This document shows positions 17,028 to 24,010 of a DNA stretch of 32,894 nucleotides, piece by piece (positions within the stretch are counted from its first letter, which is position 1; each line of letters opens with the position of its first letter). The notes under the pieces were generated by a model. It was not told the DNA's origin. It made no database searches and was given only the letters and a program-made list of their open reading frames with translations. Position numbers and translations under genes: made by a program. This stretch comes from JBBPYR01 sp038199755 (GTDB taxonomy: Bacteria > Chloroflexota > Ktedonobacteria > Ktedonobacterales > Ktedonobacteraceae), in assembly GCA_038199755.1 (NCBI GenBank), contig JBBPYR010000224.1, positions 1 through 32,894 on the forward strand, written 5' to 3'.

Positions 17028-18455
17028 TTGACCGAAATTCTCAAGCAGACTCGTAGTATTTGTTCTATCTGCGGTGAGATTGTTCCCGCTGTATACGAAG
17101 TCTACCCCAACGAGCAGGTCTTTTACTCACGCACATGCCCAACACATGGGCGTGTCGAAACCGACCTTGGCTTCCACGCCGATTTCTACCGTAACTCCTT
17201 TCAGGTAGAAAAGGTCATGATCGAACGGTATGGTGATGGTGGCGATACAGATATTTCCAAAGGGCTTTCGCCCTTTCCACTGCGCAAGCCAGCCGGTCTC
17301 GCCATTCTGGAAGTCACCGAGCGTTGTAATCTTACCTGCCCCATGTGCTACGCCTTTTCCAGCCCATCCGAGCGTGACTACTCGCTCGAAGAAATCGAAT
17401 CACGTCTCGATCAATTGATCGCCGTTGAAGGCAAAGGTGTCTCCATTCAGATATCAGGTGGTGAGCCATCGGTGCGCAAAGACCTGGACGTGATCGCCGC
17501 CATGGTGAAGCGTAAGGGCTTTGGACAGCTAGAGATGGTCAGCAACGGTATCCGCATTGCGCGCGAACCCGATTTCGCCGAAAAGCTTGTCTCATGGGGT
17601 TTCACCTCCGTCTACTTGCAATTCGACAGCACACGCCCCGAAGACATCATTAAATTGCGAGCCGAAGACTTGTGGGATGTGCGCGTCAAGGCTATCGCGG
17701 CCCTTGAGCGCGTAAAACTGCCCTCTACTCTGGCGGTCTCATTGTATGATGGCCTGAATAGCGATCAAATTCAGCAGGTTATTCATTTTGCCTGGCAACA
17801 TCCTGATACTGTGTGTGCGATTGCGTTCCAGGCAGCCACCCCGTTCGGTCGCTTCGAGGTCAACAAGGATGGTGAAGGGGGCGCAACGGAGAAGCCAGCA
17901 CCACGCAAGTTACGTATGCCCGAGATACTAAAGCTGATTGAAGAGCAAAGCGGTGTACCACAGAACCTCTTCTTCCCCGTTGGCGAAGGGTCGCCGCTCT
18001 GTAATGCCTTTAGCTTGCTCAAGTATACCAAGGATGGTTACAAACCTATCGCGCCAAACTTCACACTACGGGAGTTCATGGAGGTGATGGGGCCGCGCCC
18101 GAACATGACACTGCGTATGCTCACCCGTGGCCGTGCCGCTGTCCTACCACAGATGGTGGCCAACATCGGTGGCAGCCTCAAGCTGATGAAGACGTTATGG
18201 CCGCATATTGGGACCGATCCCTCATTCTGGACCAGCCGCAAAACGCTCACCCTCTTTGTCAAGCCGTTCATGGACGAGAGCGACATTGATATGAGCCGTA
18301 TTGAACGCTGCTGCTTCCACAATGCGTCACCCCGTGGCGTCATGTCCTTCTGCGCCTTGAACGCCAAGATGCGTCCCGCGCAGCCGCACGCGCAGGAGAG
18401 CGCATTCGTGCCGCTACCAACGCGCCGCCCTAAGCAACCCGTCAGCGCGCAATAG
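17028..18455 (+). CDS. Radical SAM protein, COG1964/tetraether-synthase (Tes)-like
   Basis: A 475-residue radical SAM enzyme. The SAM cluster motif is C100-NLT-C104-PM-C107, followed by QISGGEPSVRKDL. An N-terminal metal site is likely: C12-SI-C15 and C37-PTHG. Further cysteines are C325 (GSPLCNAF) and C428, C429 and C442 near the end (ERCCFHNASPRG...SFC). The CxxC...CPxHG head and the LQFD and ILKLIEEQSG blocks match the COG1964 family, whose archaeal members (MJ0619, Tes) join lipid tails carbon-to-carbon. The GCPxxCGxC block I recall between head and core in archaeal members is replaced here by KGLSPFPLRKPA. The start is TTG, decided by GGAAGGAG seven bases upstream. Two glycosyltransferases follow. 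Membrane-lipid modification is inference; another radical C-H reaction is possible. Confidence 0.85.
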   Translation: MTEILKQTRSICSICGEIVPAVYEVYPNEQVFYSRTCPTHGRVETDLGFHADFYRNSFQVEKVMIERYGDGGDTDISKGLSPFPLRKPAGLAILEVTERCNLTCPMCYAFSSPSERDYSLEEIESRLDQLIAVEGKGVSIQISGGEPSVRKDLDVIAAMVKRKGFGQLEMVSNGIRIAREPDFAEKLVSWGFTSVYLQFDSTRPEDIIKLRAEDLWDVRVKAIAALERVKLPSTLAVSLYDGLNSDQIQQVIHFAWQHPDTVCAIAFQAATPFGRFEVNKDGEGGATEKPAPRKLRMPEILKLIEEQSGVPQNLFFPVGEGSPLCNAFSLLKYTKDGYKPIAPNFTLREFMEVMGPRPNMTLRMLTRGRAAVLPQMVANIGGSLKLMKTLWPHIGTDPSFWTSRKTLTLFVKPFMDESDIDMSRIERCCFHNASPRGVMSFCALNAKMRPAQPHAQESAFVPLPTRRPKQPVSAQ

Positions 18456-18468
18456 ACACTTGTAGTGC

Positions 18469-18518
18469 AAGGCGATTCTGCCAGGACAATCAAATGATTA
18501 TTCTGGCAGAATCGCCTT
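18469..18518. repeat. Nested inverted repeat between radical SAM and glycosyltransferase genes
   Basis: Arms 18469-18484 and 18503-18518 (16 bases, perfect) enclose a second stem AATCA-AA-TGATT (18488-18499). No T tract follows on +, so a simple terminator is doubtful; attenuation, RNA processing or transcript stabilisation are alternatives. It ends two bases before an in-frame ATG at 18520 and before the ribosome site for ATG 18541, which argues for the later start. Confidence 0.75.
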
Positions 18519-18540
18519 CATGGTGAGAAAGGCAAGTTCC

Positions 18541-19224
18541 ATGCGCTTCTCAATCATTGTTCCGGTGCTCAACGAAGAGTTGGTGCTTGCCGACCAACTC
18601 GCCCACCTCAGTGAACAATGCGCTCATCATGATTGTGAAGTACTGATAGTTGATGGGGGCAGCAAAGACAACACGGTTGCAATCGCCGAACGTTATGGAC
18701 GAGTGCTGCATTCCCCACGTGGTCGCGCTATCCAGATGAATACGGGTGCGGTAGCCGCTAGCGGCGATGTCTTGCTCTTCCTGCATGCCGACACGCGCTT
18801 ACCGAATAACGCCTTTTCCGTCATCGAATATGCACTCAAATCGCCACACGTCGTAGGCGGGGCATTTCGCTTATGCTTTGATTGCGCAGGCTGGCCCTAC
18901 AAACTGGTCGCGTTCACCACCAACCTGCGCTCCCGTTTTAGCCGTATCTTCACAGGTGATCAAGCCTATTTCGTGCGCACCACTAGCTTTAGAGCGATTG
19001 ATGGCTATCCAGAACTGCCGCTAATGGAAGACCTAGAGATCATTAAGCACCTGCGTAGGATTGGCGAGGTGGTACTTTTGCCACAATTCGTGACCACATC
19101 GGCCCGCCGCCACGAAAAACTGGGCCTTTGGCGCAGCGTGCTCTTCATGTGGTATCTACGCACCCTGTACAAATTTGGCGTCACACCCGCGCAATTACAG
19201 CGCATGTATTTTGACATTCGTTAG
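18541..19224 (+). CDS. TIGR04283-type family 2 glycosyltransferase (first copy)
   Basis: A 227-residue GT-A glycosyltransferase matching the family named rSAM/selenodomain-associated transferase 2 (TIGR04283). Visible motifs are FSIIVPVLNEE (3-13), LIVDGGSKDNT, GRAIQMNTGA, the metal-binding variant HAD (82-84), GGAFR (106-110), TGDQA (138-142), PLMEDLE (160-166) and TSARRHE (186-192). No clear membrane helix is present, so it is soluble or peripheral. ATG 18541 has GAGAAAGG at 18525-18532; the in-frame ATG at 18520 abuts the upstream hairpin and is less likely. It follows the radical SAM gene and precedes a paralogue, likely in one operon. The acceptor is unknown. Confidence 0.88.
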   Translation: MRFSIIVPVLNEELVLADQLAHLSEQCAHHDCEVLIVDGGSKDNTVAIAERYGRVLHSPRGRAIQMNTGAVAASGDVLLFLHADTRLPNNAFSVIEYALKSPHVVGGAFRLCFDCAGWPYKLVAFTTNLRSRFSRIFTGDQAYFVRTTSFRAIDGYPELPLMEDLEIIKHLRRIGEVVLLPQFVTTSARRHEKLGLWRSVLFMWYLRTLYKFGVTPAQLQRMYFDIR

Positions 19225-19265
19225 AGATATTCATTTGTATTTGGAAATAGAGAGAGCCAGCACCC

Positions 19266-19946
19266 ATGCCACACCTATCAATCATCATTCCCACCTTTAA
19301 TGAGGAACAATGGGTTGAACGCACGCTACAAGCCGCCCGAGCAGCCGCGCCAGATGCCGAAATTCTCGTCGTCGATGGTGGCAGCAATGACGCAACGGTA
19401 GAGCGAGCGAGTAAACACACGCACGTCCTCATGACGAAACGCGGGCGAGGTATACAACTAAACGCGGGGGTGACAGCAAGTAGCGGTGACATCCTGCTCT
19501 TCCTCCACGCCGACACCCTTGCAGAAGCCGAAGGCATCGCTGAATTGCTCAGCGTCATGCAAGACAGCAGTATCCTCGGCGGCGCGTTCCGTATGCGCTT
19601 CGATGTTCAGACGCCGCTTTACCAACGGATCGGGCAAAACGTCTCGCAACGTTCATTGCGTACCAAAAGTTACACCGGGGATCAAGCCATCTTCACCAGC
19701 CGCCACGCCTTCACACAGTTGGGTGGATACCGCGACTGGCCCTTTATGGAAGACGTGGACTATAGTGAGCGCATGGGCAAAGCTGGAAAGGTTGTCTTGC
19801 TCACACATGAGGTCGAGACTTCAGCCCGTCGGCATGAACGCTGGGGTCTGTTACGCACCCAGCTCACCGTTGTTCTCATTCGCATCCTCTACCTGCTCAA
19901 AGTCCCACCCAGTGCCTATGAGTGGCTCTGGCCCCCCGTGCGCTAA
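19266..19946 (+). CDS. TIGR04283-type family 2 glycosyltransferase (second copy)
   Basis: A 226-residue paralogue of the preceding gene with the same ordered motifs: LSIIIPTFNEE (4-14), LVVDGGSNDAT, GRGIQLNAGV, HAD (81-83), GGAFR, TGDQA, PFMEDVD and TSARRHE. The two are plainly related but not close copies, so the duplication is old. AGAGAGAGCC lies about 10-15 bases before the ATG, a moderate ribosome site. The 41-base gap to the first copy indicates co-transcription. Two members side by side suggest sequential sugar transfers on one acceptor, which is inference. Confidence 0.88.
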   Translation: MPHLSIIIPTFNEEQWVERTLQAARAAAPDAEILVVDGGSNDATVERASKHTHVLMTKRGRGIQLNAGVTASSGDILLFLHADTLAEAEGIAELLSVMQDSSILGGAFRMRFDVQTPLYQRIGQNVSQRSLRTKSYTGDQAIFTSRHAFTQLGGYRDWPFMEDVDYSERMGKAGKVVLLTHEVETSARRHERWGLLRTQLTVVLIRILYLLKVPPSAYEWLWPPVR

Positions 19947-20103
19947 ATATCCACAAGATTGACCGATTGCACACCTCTCAGACCCATCTCAGCACAAGCA
20001 CAGTTGGCATTCAGGCTACCGTGTTATGCTTCCTTCGCCATCCCACTTCAATAGAATGTCCCTTGTGGGCATCCAATAGGCATCAAACTAAGGAAGGAAA
20101 CAT

Positions 20104-20202
20104 ATGCACCCAAGCAATAAACTGTTGCTCAGCTCATATCTCGTTATGCTCATTTTAATCACCACTATTATCGTTATTGGTGCCAACAGCATGGCTCCAT
20201 AG
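20104..20202 (+). CDS. 32-residue single-span membrane microprotein
   Basis: A very short frame reading MHPSNKLLLSSYLVMLILIT, then TIIVIGANSMAP. A strong ribosome site, AGGAAGG at 20091-20097, is about six bases before the ATG. After a short polar head with one Lys, residues about 7-27 form one ideal membrane helix; the tail is short and polar. Such proteins often regulate a membrane partner, for example the 8-TM protein or kinase encoded downstream, but that is inference. A candidate promoter is TTGGCA at 20004-20009 with TGTTATGCT at 20022-20030 (15-base spacing). Conservation in relatives would settle whether it is real. The remaining parts of the 19947-20366 gap hold a hairpin and a promoter listed separately. 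Confidence 0.6.
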   Translation: MHPSNKLLLSSYLVMLILITTIIVIGANSMAP

Positions 20203-20225
20203 ACATTTGCTGTAGATATTCAAAT

Positions 20226-20301
20226 GCGGTAGGTAGTGCTGTGGCTAGCATGAAGTCGAATAAGAATGCGATTTTCTGCTAGCCACAGCACCACCTACCG
20301 C
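20226..20301. repeat. 25-bp inverted repeat upstream of the 8-TM protein gene
   Basis: Arms 20226-20250 and 20277-20301 pair over 25 bases with one mismatch and enclose a 26-base loop. No T tract follows, so it is not a standard terminator, although it could stop the microprotein transcript. The right arm ends seven bases before the -10 hexamer of the next gene, so it covers the expected -35 position. Confidence 0.75.
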
Positions 20302-20304
20302 GCA

Positions 20305-20313
20305 TGGTATACT
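20305..20313 (+). promoter_or_regulatory. Extended -10 promoter of the 8-TM protein gene
   Basis: TGGTATACT is an extended -10 (TATACT at 20308-20313), identical to the box at 23937-23945. The -35 position falls inside the right arm of the neighbouring hairpin and shows no consensus. The leader would be about 47 bases. Confidence 0.55.
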
Positions 20314-20366
20314 ATTAGATACAATAGCAAATCACGAACACAGAAAAACGGAGAAGGCACTGCTAC

Positions 20367-21200
20367 ATGGCCGAGAGCATCACCGAGTCAGCTACGACCC
20401 CTCCTGATGAGGGGATGATAGCCATACCAGCGCAAACGGAACAAACGCAAGGCAACAATATTTCAGCTGAGACGGCAGTTGTCATCTGGACGCCACGCTT
20501 TATCGTTCTCTTCGCGCTCGTCCTGGTCACCGCACTCAGCGTAGAAAGCATCCTCACACAGGTTATCCTCAACGGCCAAATCGCGCCTGGAGCAGTTCTC
20601 ATCATACACGCGCTCCCAATCCTCGTGTGTTGGATAGTGCTTATCATACGCACGCGCTCTCTCTGGCTACGACTGGGCGGCAGCTTCGGAATTCTCTGGA
20701 CACTGTTTGCCAGCGTAAGTTTTGTGCTCAGCACGATATCGATAGACCCAAAGTCTGCCCTACCGCTGCACCTCACTGCTGCCACCGCTAGTGCATTGCT
20801 CGGCTCCTACATTTGCCTCTCGATTGATCGCACACTGCTACATTACTGGGACAACTGGTTTTTCCGTCTTGCCTTGATCGTGAGCGGCTGCGTGGTCGCC
20901 CTTGTCTACTTTATTCTCCCTCTGGACATACGCTCAACACGCAGTCTGGAAAGCGTGGCAGTGGCCGTCATACTGTTTCTGTGCCTGTTCGTCTGGTGGC
21001 TGCGTCCCTCCTGCTGGCGTTACGTGCCGGGTCCCACCTTCCTGTTCGGCATTCCACCCTTCATCCTGCTCATCCTCGCCATTCCCAACGTCACGAACAG
21101 TGCTAATTTTTACTTTTTCTCGCAGGTCGCGTTGCTCTGTTTGTTGTTGGGAGTTATGAGACTATTGCAGGGAGAGAAAACTTCATCACATATCCATTAA
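20367..21200 (+). CDS. Multi-pass membrane protein (about 8 helices), unknown function
   Basis: I do not recognise a family for this 277-residue protein. Residues 1-45 form an acidic, Ser/Thr/Gln-rich cytoplasmic tail. About eight hydrophobic helices follow, including FIVLFALVLVTALSVESILT, LGGSFGILWTLFASVSFVLS, WFFRLALIVSGCVVALVYFI and FLFGIPPFILLILAIPNV. A short Gly/Glu/Lys/His tail ends the protein. No catalytic motif stands out. The ribosome site is GGAGAAGG about 11 bases upstream. It lies 148 bases before a kinase gene with its own promoter. Both proteins carry Trp-poor helix bundles with charged tails, and the kinase could act on this tail, but nothing in the sequence proves a link. Confidence 0.78.
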   Translation: MAESITESATTPPDEGMIAIPAQTEQTQGNNISAETAVVIWTPRFIVLFALVLVTALSVESILTQVILNGQIAPGAVLIIHALPILVCWIVLIIRTRSLWLRLGGSFGILWTLFASVSFVLSTISIDPKSALPLHLTAATASALLGSYICLSIDRTLLHYWDNWFFRLALIVSGCVVALVYFILPLDIRSTRSLESVAVAVILFLCLFVWWLRPSCWRYVPGPTFLFGIPPFILLILAIPNVTNSANFYFFSQVALLCLLLGVMRLLQGEKTSSHIH

Positions 21201-21238
21201 ATGTTGCAGCCATCACACAACAGCAGTGGAAAAGCGCA

Positions 21239-21267
21239 TTGACCTACGTCTATATCATAGCTATACT
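21239..21267 (+). promoter_or_regulatory. Strong sigma-70-type promoter of the kinase gene
   Basis: TTGACC (21239-21244) and TATACT (21262-21267) are spaced by exactly 17 bases, the best -35/-10 pair seen in the window. Transcription should start near 21273. Confidence 0.75.
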
Positions 21268-21269
21268 TA

Positions 21270-21286
21270 GAGTATCATTGATACTC
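21270..21286. promoter_or_regulatory. 17-bp perfect palindrome at the kinase transcription start
   Basis: GAGTATCA-T-TGATACTC is a perfect 8+1+8 dyad centred about five bases past the predicted start site. A dimeric repressor bound here would block RNA polymerase. The palindrome has no T tract and its stem is short, so a terminator is unlikely. Confidence 0.6.
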
Positions 21287-21375
21287 GAGATTATATTCAG
21301 CCATAGATTGTGATTCTTTGTTGTTAAGACACGGGGAAGACAGGCAACGTGCAAAATTTTGTAAGAGGTGCGGAT

Positions 21376-22992
21376 ATGTCTACATATAGCAACCAAACGG
21401 GTAGATTACCTTCTCAATATCTGCTGAAGCAGCAGTATATCATTATTGGTCAGGCAGGCAAAGGCGGCATGGGGGCCGTCTATCGAGCCATCGATACGCA
21501 CAAAGGGCAAGGACAGGTGGCAGTAAAAGAACTGAGCCAAGCGCATCTCGGTGAGGCTGAGTTGAAAGAGGTGACGGCCCGTTTTCAGCAAGAGGCGGCG
21601 ATGTTAGCTGCTCTTTCGCACCCTAACCTGCCACGCATCCTTGACGCATTTAGCGAAGATGGTCGCTCCTATCTCGTTATGGACTTCATCGAGGGGCAAA
21701 CGTTGCAGCAGATGCTGCGTGACAGCAAGCAACCCTTACCCGTGCCGCAAGCGTTGCACATCGCACGGCAACTTTGCGATGTGCTCTCCTATCTGCATGC
21801 GCAAAACCCGCCCATCATTTTTCGCGATGTCAAACCCACAAACATCATGATTACCCCAAATGGACATGTCTTCCTGATCGATTTTGGCATCGCACGGTTC
21901 TTCAAAGAGGGGCAGACTCAGGATACCATTTTCCTCGGCTCACCAGGTTATGCACCACCGGAACAGCATGGGTTAGCGCAAACCAATCAGCAGTCTGATA
22001 TCTATGGACTCGGTGCGACGATGCACTATTGTCTCACGGGCATTGACCCATACTACGTCAAAACGCGTTTTTCCTTTCCACCAATCCATACCAAAAATCC
22101 AGCGGTTCCACCGGAGTTAGATCAGTTAGTGCAGCGCATGGTGGCATACCAAGCATCACTGCGGCCAGCCTCAGCAAATGAGGTGAAACAGGTATTGGCG
22201 CGTATCAGCCAGCAAGCCGCCGAGCATACCACCGGATTGCGACCTGACCCCCTCGCGGCCTCTGCACCAACACAATACACGCCACCACTGGCGGCCACAT
22301 CGCCCGCGTTTAGCCTGCAACCGCCACCAAATATCGCGCCGACAGTGGCAGTGCAGCCGCCAACAAAAACATCGCCCGACAACAGAGGTACAACGCCTGT
22401 TGCCCCACTCTTAAGGCAATCTGTACGTCCTGCGATACAGCCATTTTTGACAAAATCATCGGCAGGCGTAATCATTGCTTTATTAGCAGTCATAGTTGGC
22501 ACTGCCCTCCCTCTACTAGAGACGCTTTTTCACGTTGCCTATGGCTATGCCTTCTTCCTGGAAGGCAGCGTTCTCATTCTGCTCACATTCATAACGCTTA
22601 TAAGCAGCACAATAGTTAAAAAGGCCGGTCCGAAAGGTATCCTATTCGCAACGGCTTTAGTAGCAAGCATAGCTGGTCTCGCCGCCATTAGCTTGGGATC
22701 ATTAGATGTGCAGAACGCCATAGTATCGTTCCTCCAAATACCTAACCTCAACATGATACTTACCGATAGTATGGCAGCAATTACGATTGTTGCTTTCCTC
22801 TGGGTGTTACGTCCCTTCACGGTGAGTCAGCGTGTAAATTTGGCAGTGGTATTTGGCATTGCAGCCATTTGTACCTTCGCACAATCCTTTCTGGCAAACG
22901 ACCGCACAGAAAAACACATTTACTTGCTAGTTGCCATCATCGCGCTCATGCTAGGGGCAGTGGCGGCAATCCAGATGGAGCGCAGCAAATAA
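21376..22992 (+). CDS. Membrane Ser/Thr protein kinase with C-terminal 6-helix bundle
   Basis: A 538-residue protein. The Hanks-type kinase domain occupies about 20-290: glycine loop GQAGKGGMG (25-33), Lys51 in VAVKE, catalytic loop FRDVKPTN with Asp151 and Asn156, DFG at 169-171, and GSPGYAPPEQ in the activation segment. The usual HRD His is Phe149, a substitution I associate with kinases of this type. A Pro/Thr/Ala-rich linker (about 300-360) leads to six membrane helices. There is no PASTA or other outer sensor domain, so the helices themselves may sense or anchor. ATG 21376 has AAGAGGTG six bases upstream; an in-frame GTG at 21349 is the alternative. It has its own promoter with an operator-like palindrome. 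Confidence 0.92.
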   Translation: MSTYSNQTGRLPSQYLLKQQYIIIGQAGKGGMGAVYRAIDTHKGQGQVAVKELSQAHLGEAELKEVTARFQQEAAMLAALSHPNLPRILDAFSEDGRSYLVMDFIEGQTLQQMLRDSKQPLPVPQALHIARQLCDVLSYLHAQNPPIIFRDVKPTNIMITPNGHVFLIDFGIARFFKEGQTQDTIFLGSPGYAPPEQHGLAQTNQQSDIYGLGATMHYCLTGIDPYYVKTRFSFPPIHTKNPAVPPELDQLVQRMVAYQASLRPASANEVKQVLARISQQAAEHTTGLRPDPLAASAPTQYTPPLAATSPAFSLQPPPNIAPTVAVQPPTKTSPDNRGTTPVAPLLRQSVRPAIQPFLTKSSAGVIIALLAVIVGTALPLLETLFHVAYGYAFFLEGSVLILLTFITLISSTIVKKAGPKGILFATALVASIAGLAAISLGSLDVQNAIVSFLQIPNLNMILTDSMAAITIVAFLWVLRPFTVSQRVNLAVVFGIAAICTFAQSFLANDRTEKHIYLLVAIIALMLGAVAAIQMERSK

Positions 22993-23001
22993 GGATAAGA
23001 A

Positions 23002-23068
23002 CAATAGTCAGCGAAGCGACCTACACGAGACCCTACGCACCTCGTGTAGGTCGCTTCGCTGACTATTG
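23002..23068. terminator. 28-bp perfect hairpin between kinase and CPBP genes
   Basis: Arms 23002-23029 and 23041-23068 match perfectly around an 11-base loop. The right arm holds the CPBP stop codon (complement of 23063-23065). It lies ten bases after the kinase stop. No T tract is present on either strand, so it may act as a roadblock, a 3'-end stabiliser or a factor-dependent terminator and not as a classical intrinsic one. Confidence 0.75.
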
Positions 23069-23848
23069 AATAATTCCTCGCATGGTTAGCACGATCAGGA
23101 GCGCGCCGATGCCATTATTGAGCGCATGCAGGATCACGCCGGGCCAGATTGAGCGTGTGCGCCAACGCAAGAAGGCCAGAGCCAGCCCGATAAAAAAGAG
23201 CACCGCGAACGAGCCGAAATCAGCATGCGCAACAGCAAAAATCAATGCGCTGAAGATGATTGCAGCGATCAGCGGCATACCGCGCAACAAGCCCATGAAA
23301 ACAAAACTGCGAAAGAAAATTTCCTCACAAAAAGGGGCCACAAGCACGCTAGCAATGAGCGTGGCATAGGTGGTCAAGGGAGCATCTTTACTATGCTGCA
23401 AAATGAACTGATCGTTTGTCTGCAAATTGAGATGAAACGTGGTCAACAGATATTGATACAAGACATTGACAGCATAGAAGGCTAAGAAGAGGGCAACAAT
23501 CATGCCGAGGGCAGTGCCCACATCAAAGCGGCGAAAACCCAGTGATTGTAGTAACAAGGAGCGCTGCTGGAGCGGTGGACGAGTGCGAAAGACGCGGTTA
23601 GCAAAGTAGAAAGGTCCAATCAGAAACGCCGCCTCAATGAGCGTGGAGAGAACAAAGGTAACAATGGCATTCAGCAAATCTTGCTGGGTTGTCAAAGGGG
23701 TTGAACGAGCAGGACGTACACTAGCGTTTACGCCACCAAGAACTACTGCCAGCGTAATCCAGGGGACAAGGGTGAAAAAGATGCCCAAAAAGGTTTGTTG
23801 AATAGTCCAGGGAACCTGTTCAACGTTGTCAATTTTCTGTTCAAGCAC
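23063..23848 (-). CDS. CPBP-family intramembrane metalloprotease
   Basis: A 261-residue membrane protein of the CPBP (Abi/Rce1-like) family, which cuts proteins within the membrane using metal-bound His and Glu. All motifs are in place: Glu175-Glu176 and Arg180 in CEEIFFR, His208 in FAVAHADFG, and His241 and Asn245 in HALNNG. Six to eight helices are visible, and GTALGMIVALFLAFYAVNVL is one. Roles of the family in bacteria range from bacteriocin self-immunity to protein processing. Translation starts at GTG 23848, with CGGAGAA about eight bases upstream. Its promoter diverges from that of the cysteine-rich gene. Confidence 0.92.
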   Translation of the reverse strand: MLEQKIDNVEQVPWTIQQTFLGIFFTLVPWITLAVVLGGVNASVRPARSTPLTTQQDLLNAIVTFVLSTLIEAAFLIGPFYFANRVFRTRPPLQQRSLLLQSLGFRRFDVGTALGMIVALFLAFYAVNVLYQYLLTTFHLNLQTNDQFILQHSKDAPLTTYATLIASVLVAPFCEEIFFRSFVFMGLLRGMPLIAAIIFSALIFAVAHADFGSFAVLFFIGLALAFLRWRTRSIWPGVILHALNNGIGALLIVLTMRGIIQ

Positions 23849-23875
23849 AGGTATTCTCCGTTTTTTACGTGTTCA

Positions 23876-23905
23876 ATTATAACATATTCGCCACTATTTT
23901 GTCTG
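23876..23905 (-). promoter_or_regulatory. CPBP gene promoter with perfect extended -10
   Basis: On the minus strand TGTTATAAT (complement of 23876-23884) is a perfect extended -10. CAGACA (complement of 23900-23905) is a partial -35 at 18 bases. The leader is short, about 20 bases. Confidence 0.65.
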
Positions 23906-23936
23906 TAATCGCACTCCTATTGTTATAGGAACGATA

Positions 23937-23945
23937 TGGTATACT
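23937..23945 (+). promoter_or_regulatory. Extended -10 promoter of the cysteine-rich protein gene
   Basis: TGGTATACT, with hexamer TATACT at 23940-23945, points to the small cysteine-rich gene. Transcription would start near 23952. The upstream in-frame ATG at 23936 lies before that point and cannot be the start. Confidence 0.55.
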
Positions 23946-24010
23946 ACGTACACCATCTCCAATGCACTTTTCTGATCTATACTTTTGTACATAAGGAAGG
24001 ACATGCTCTT

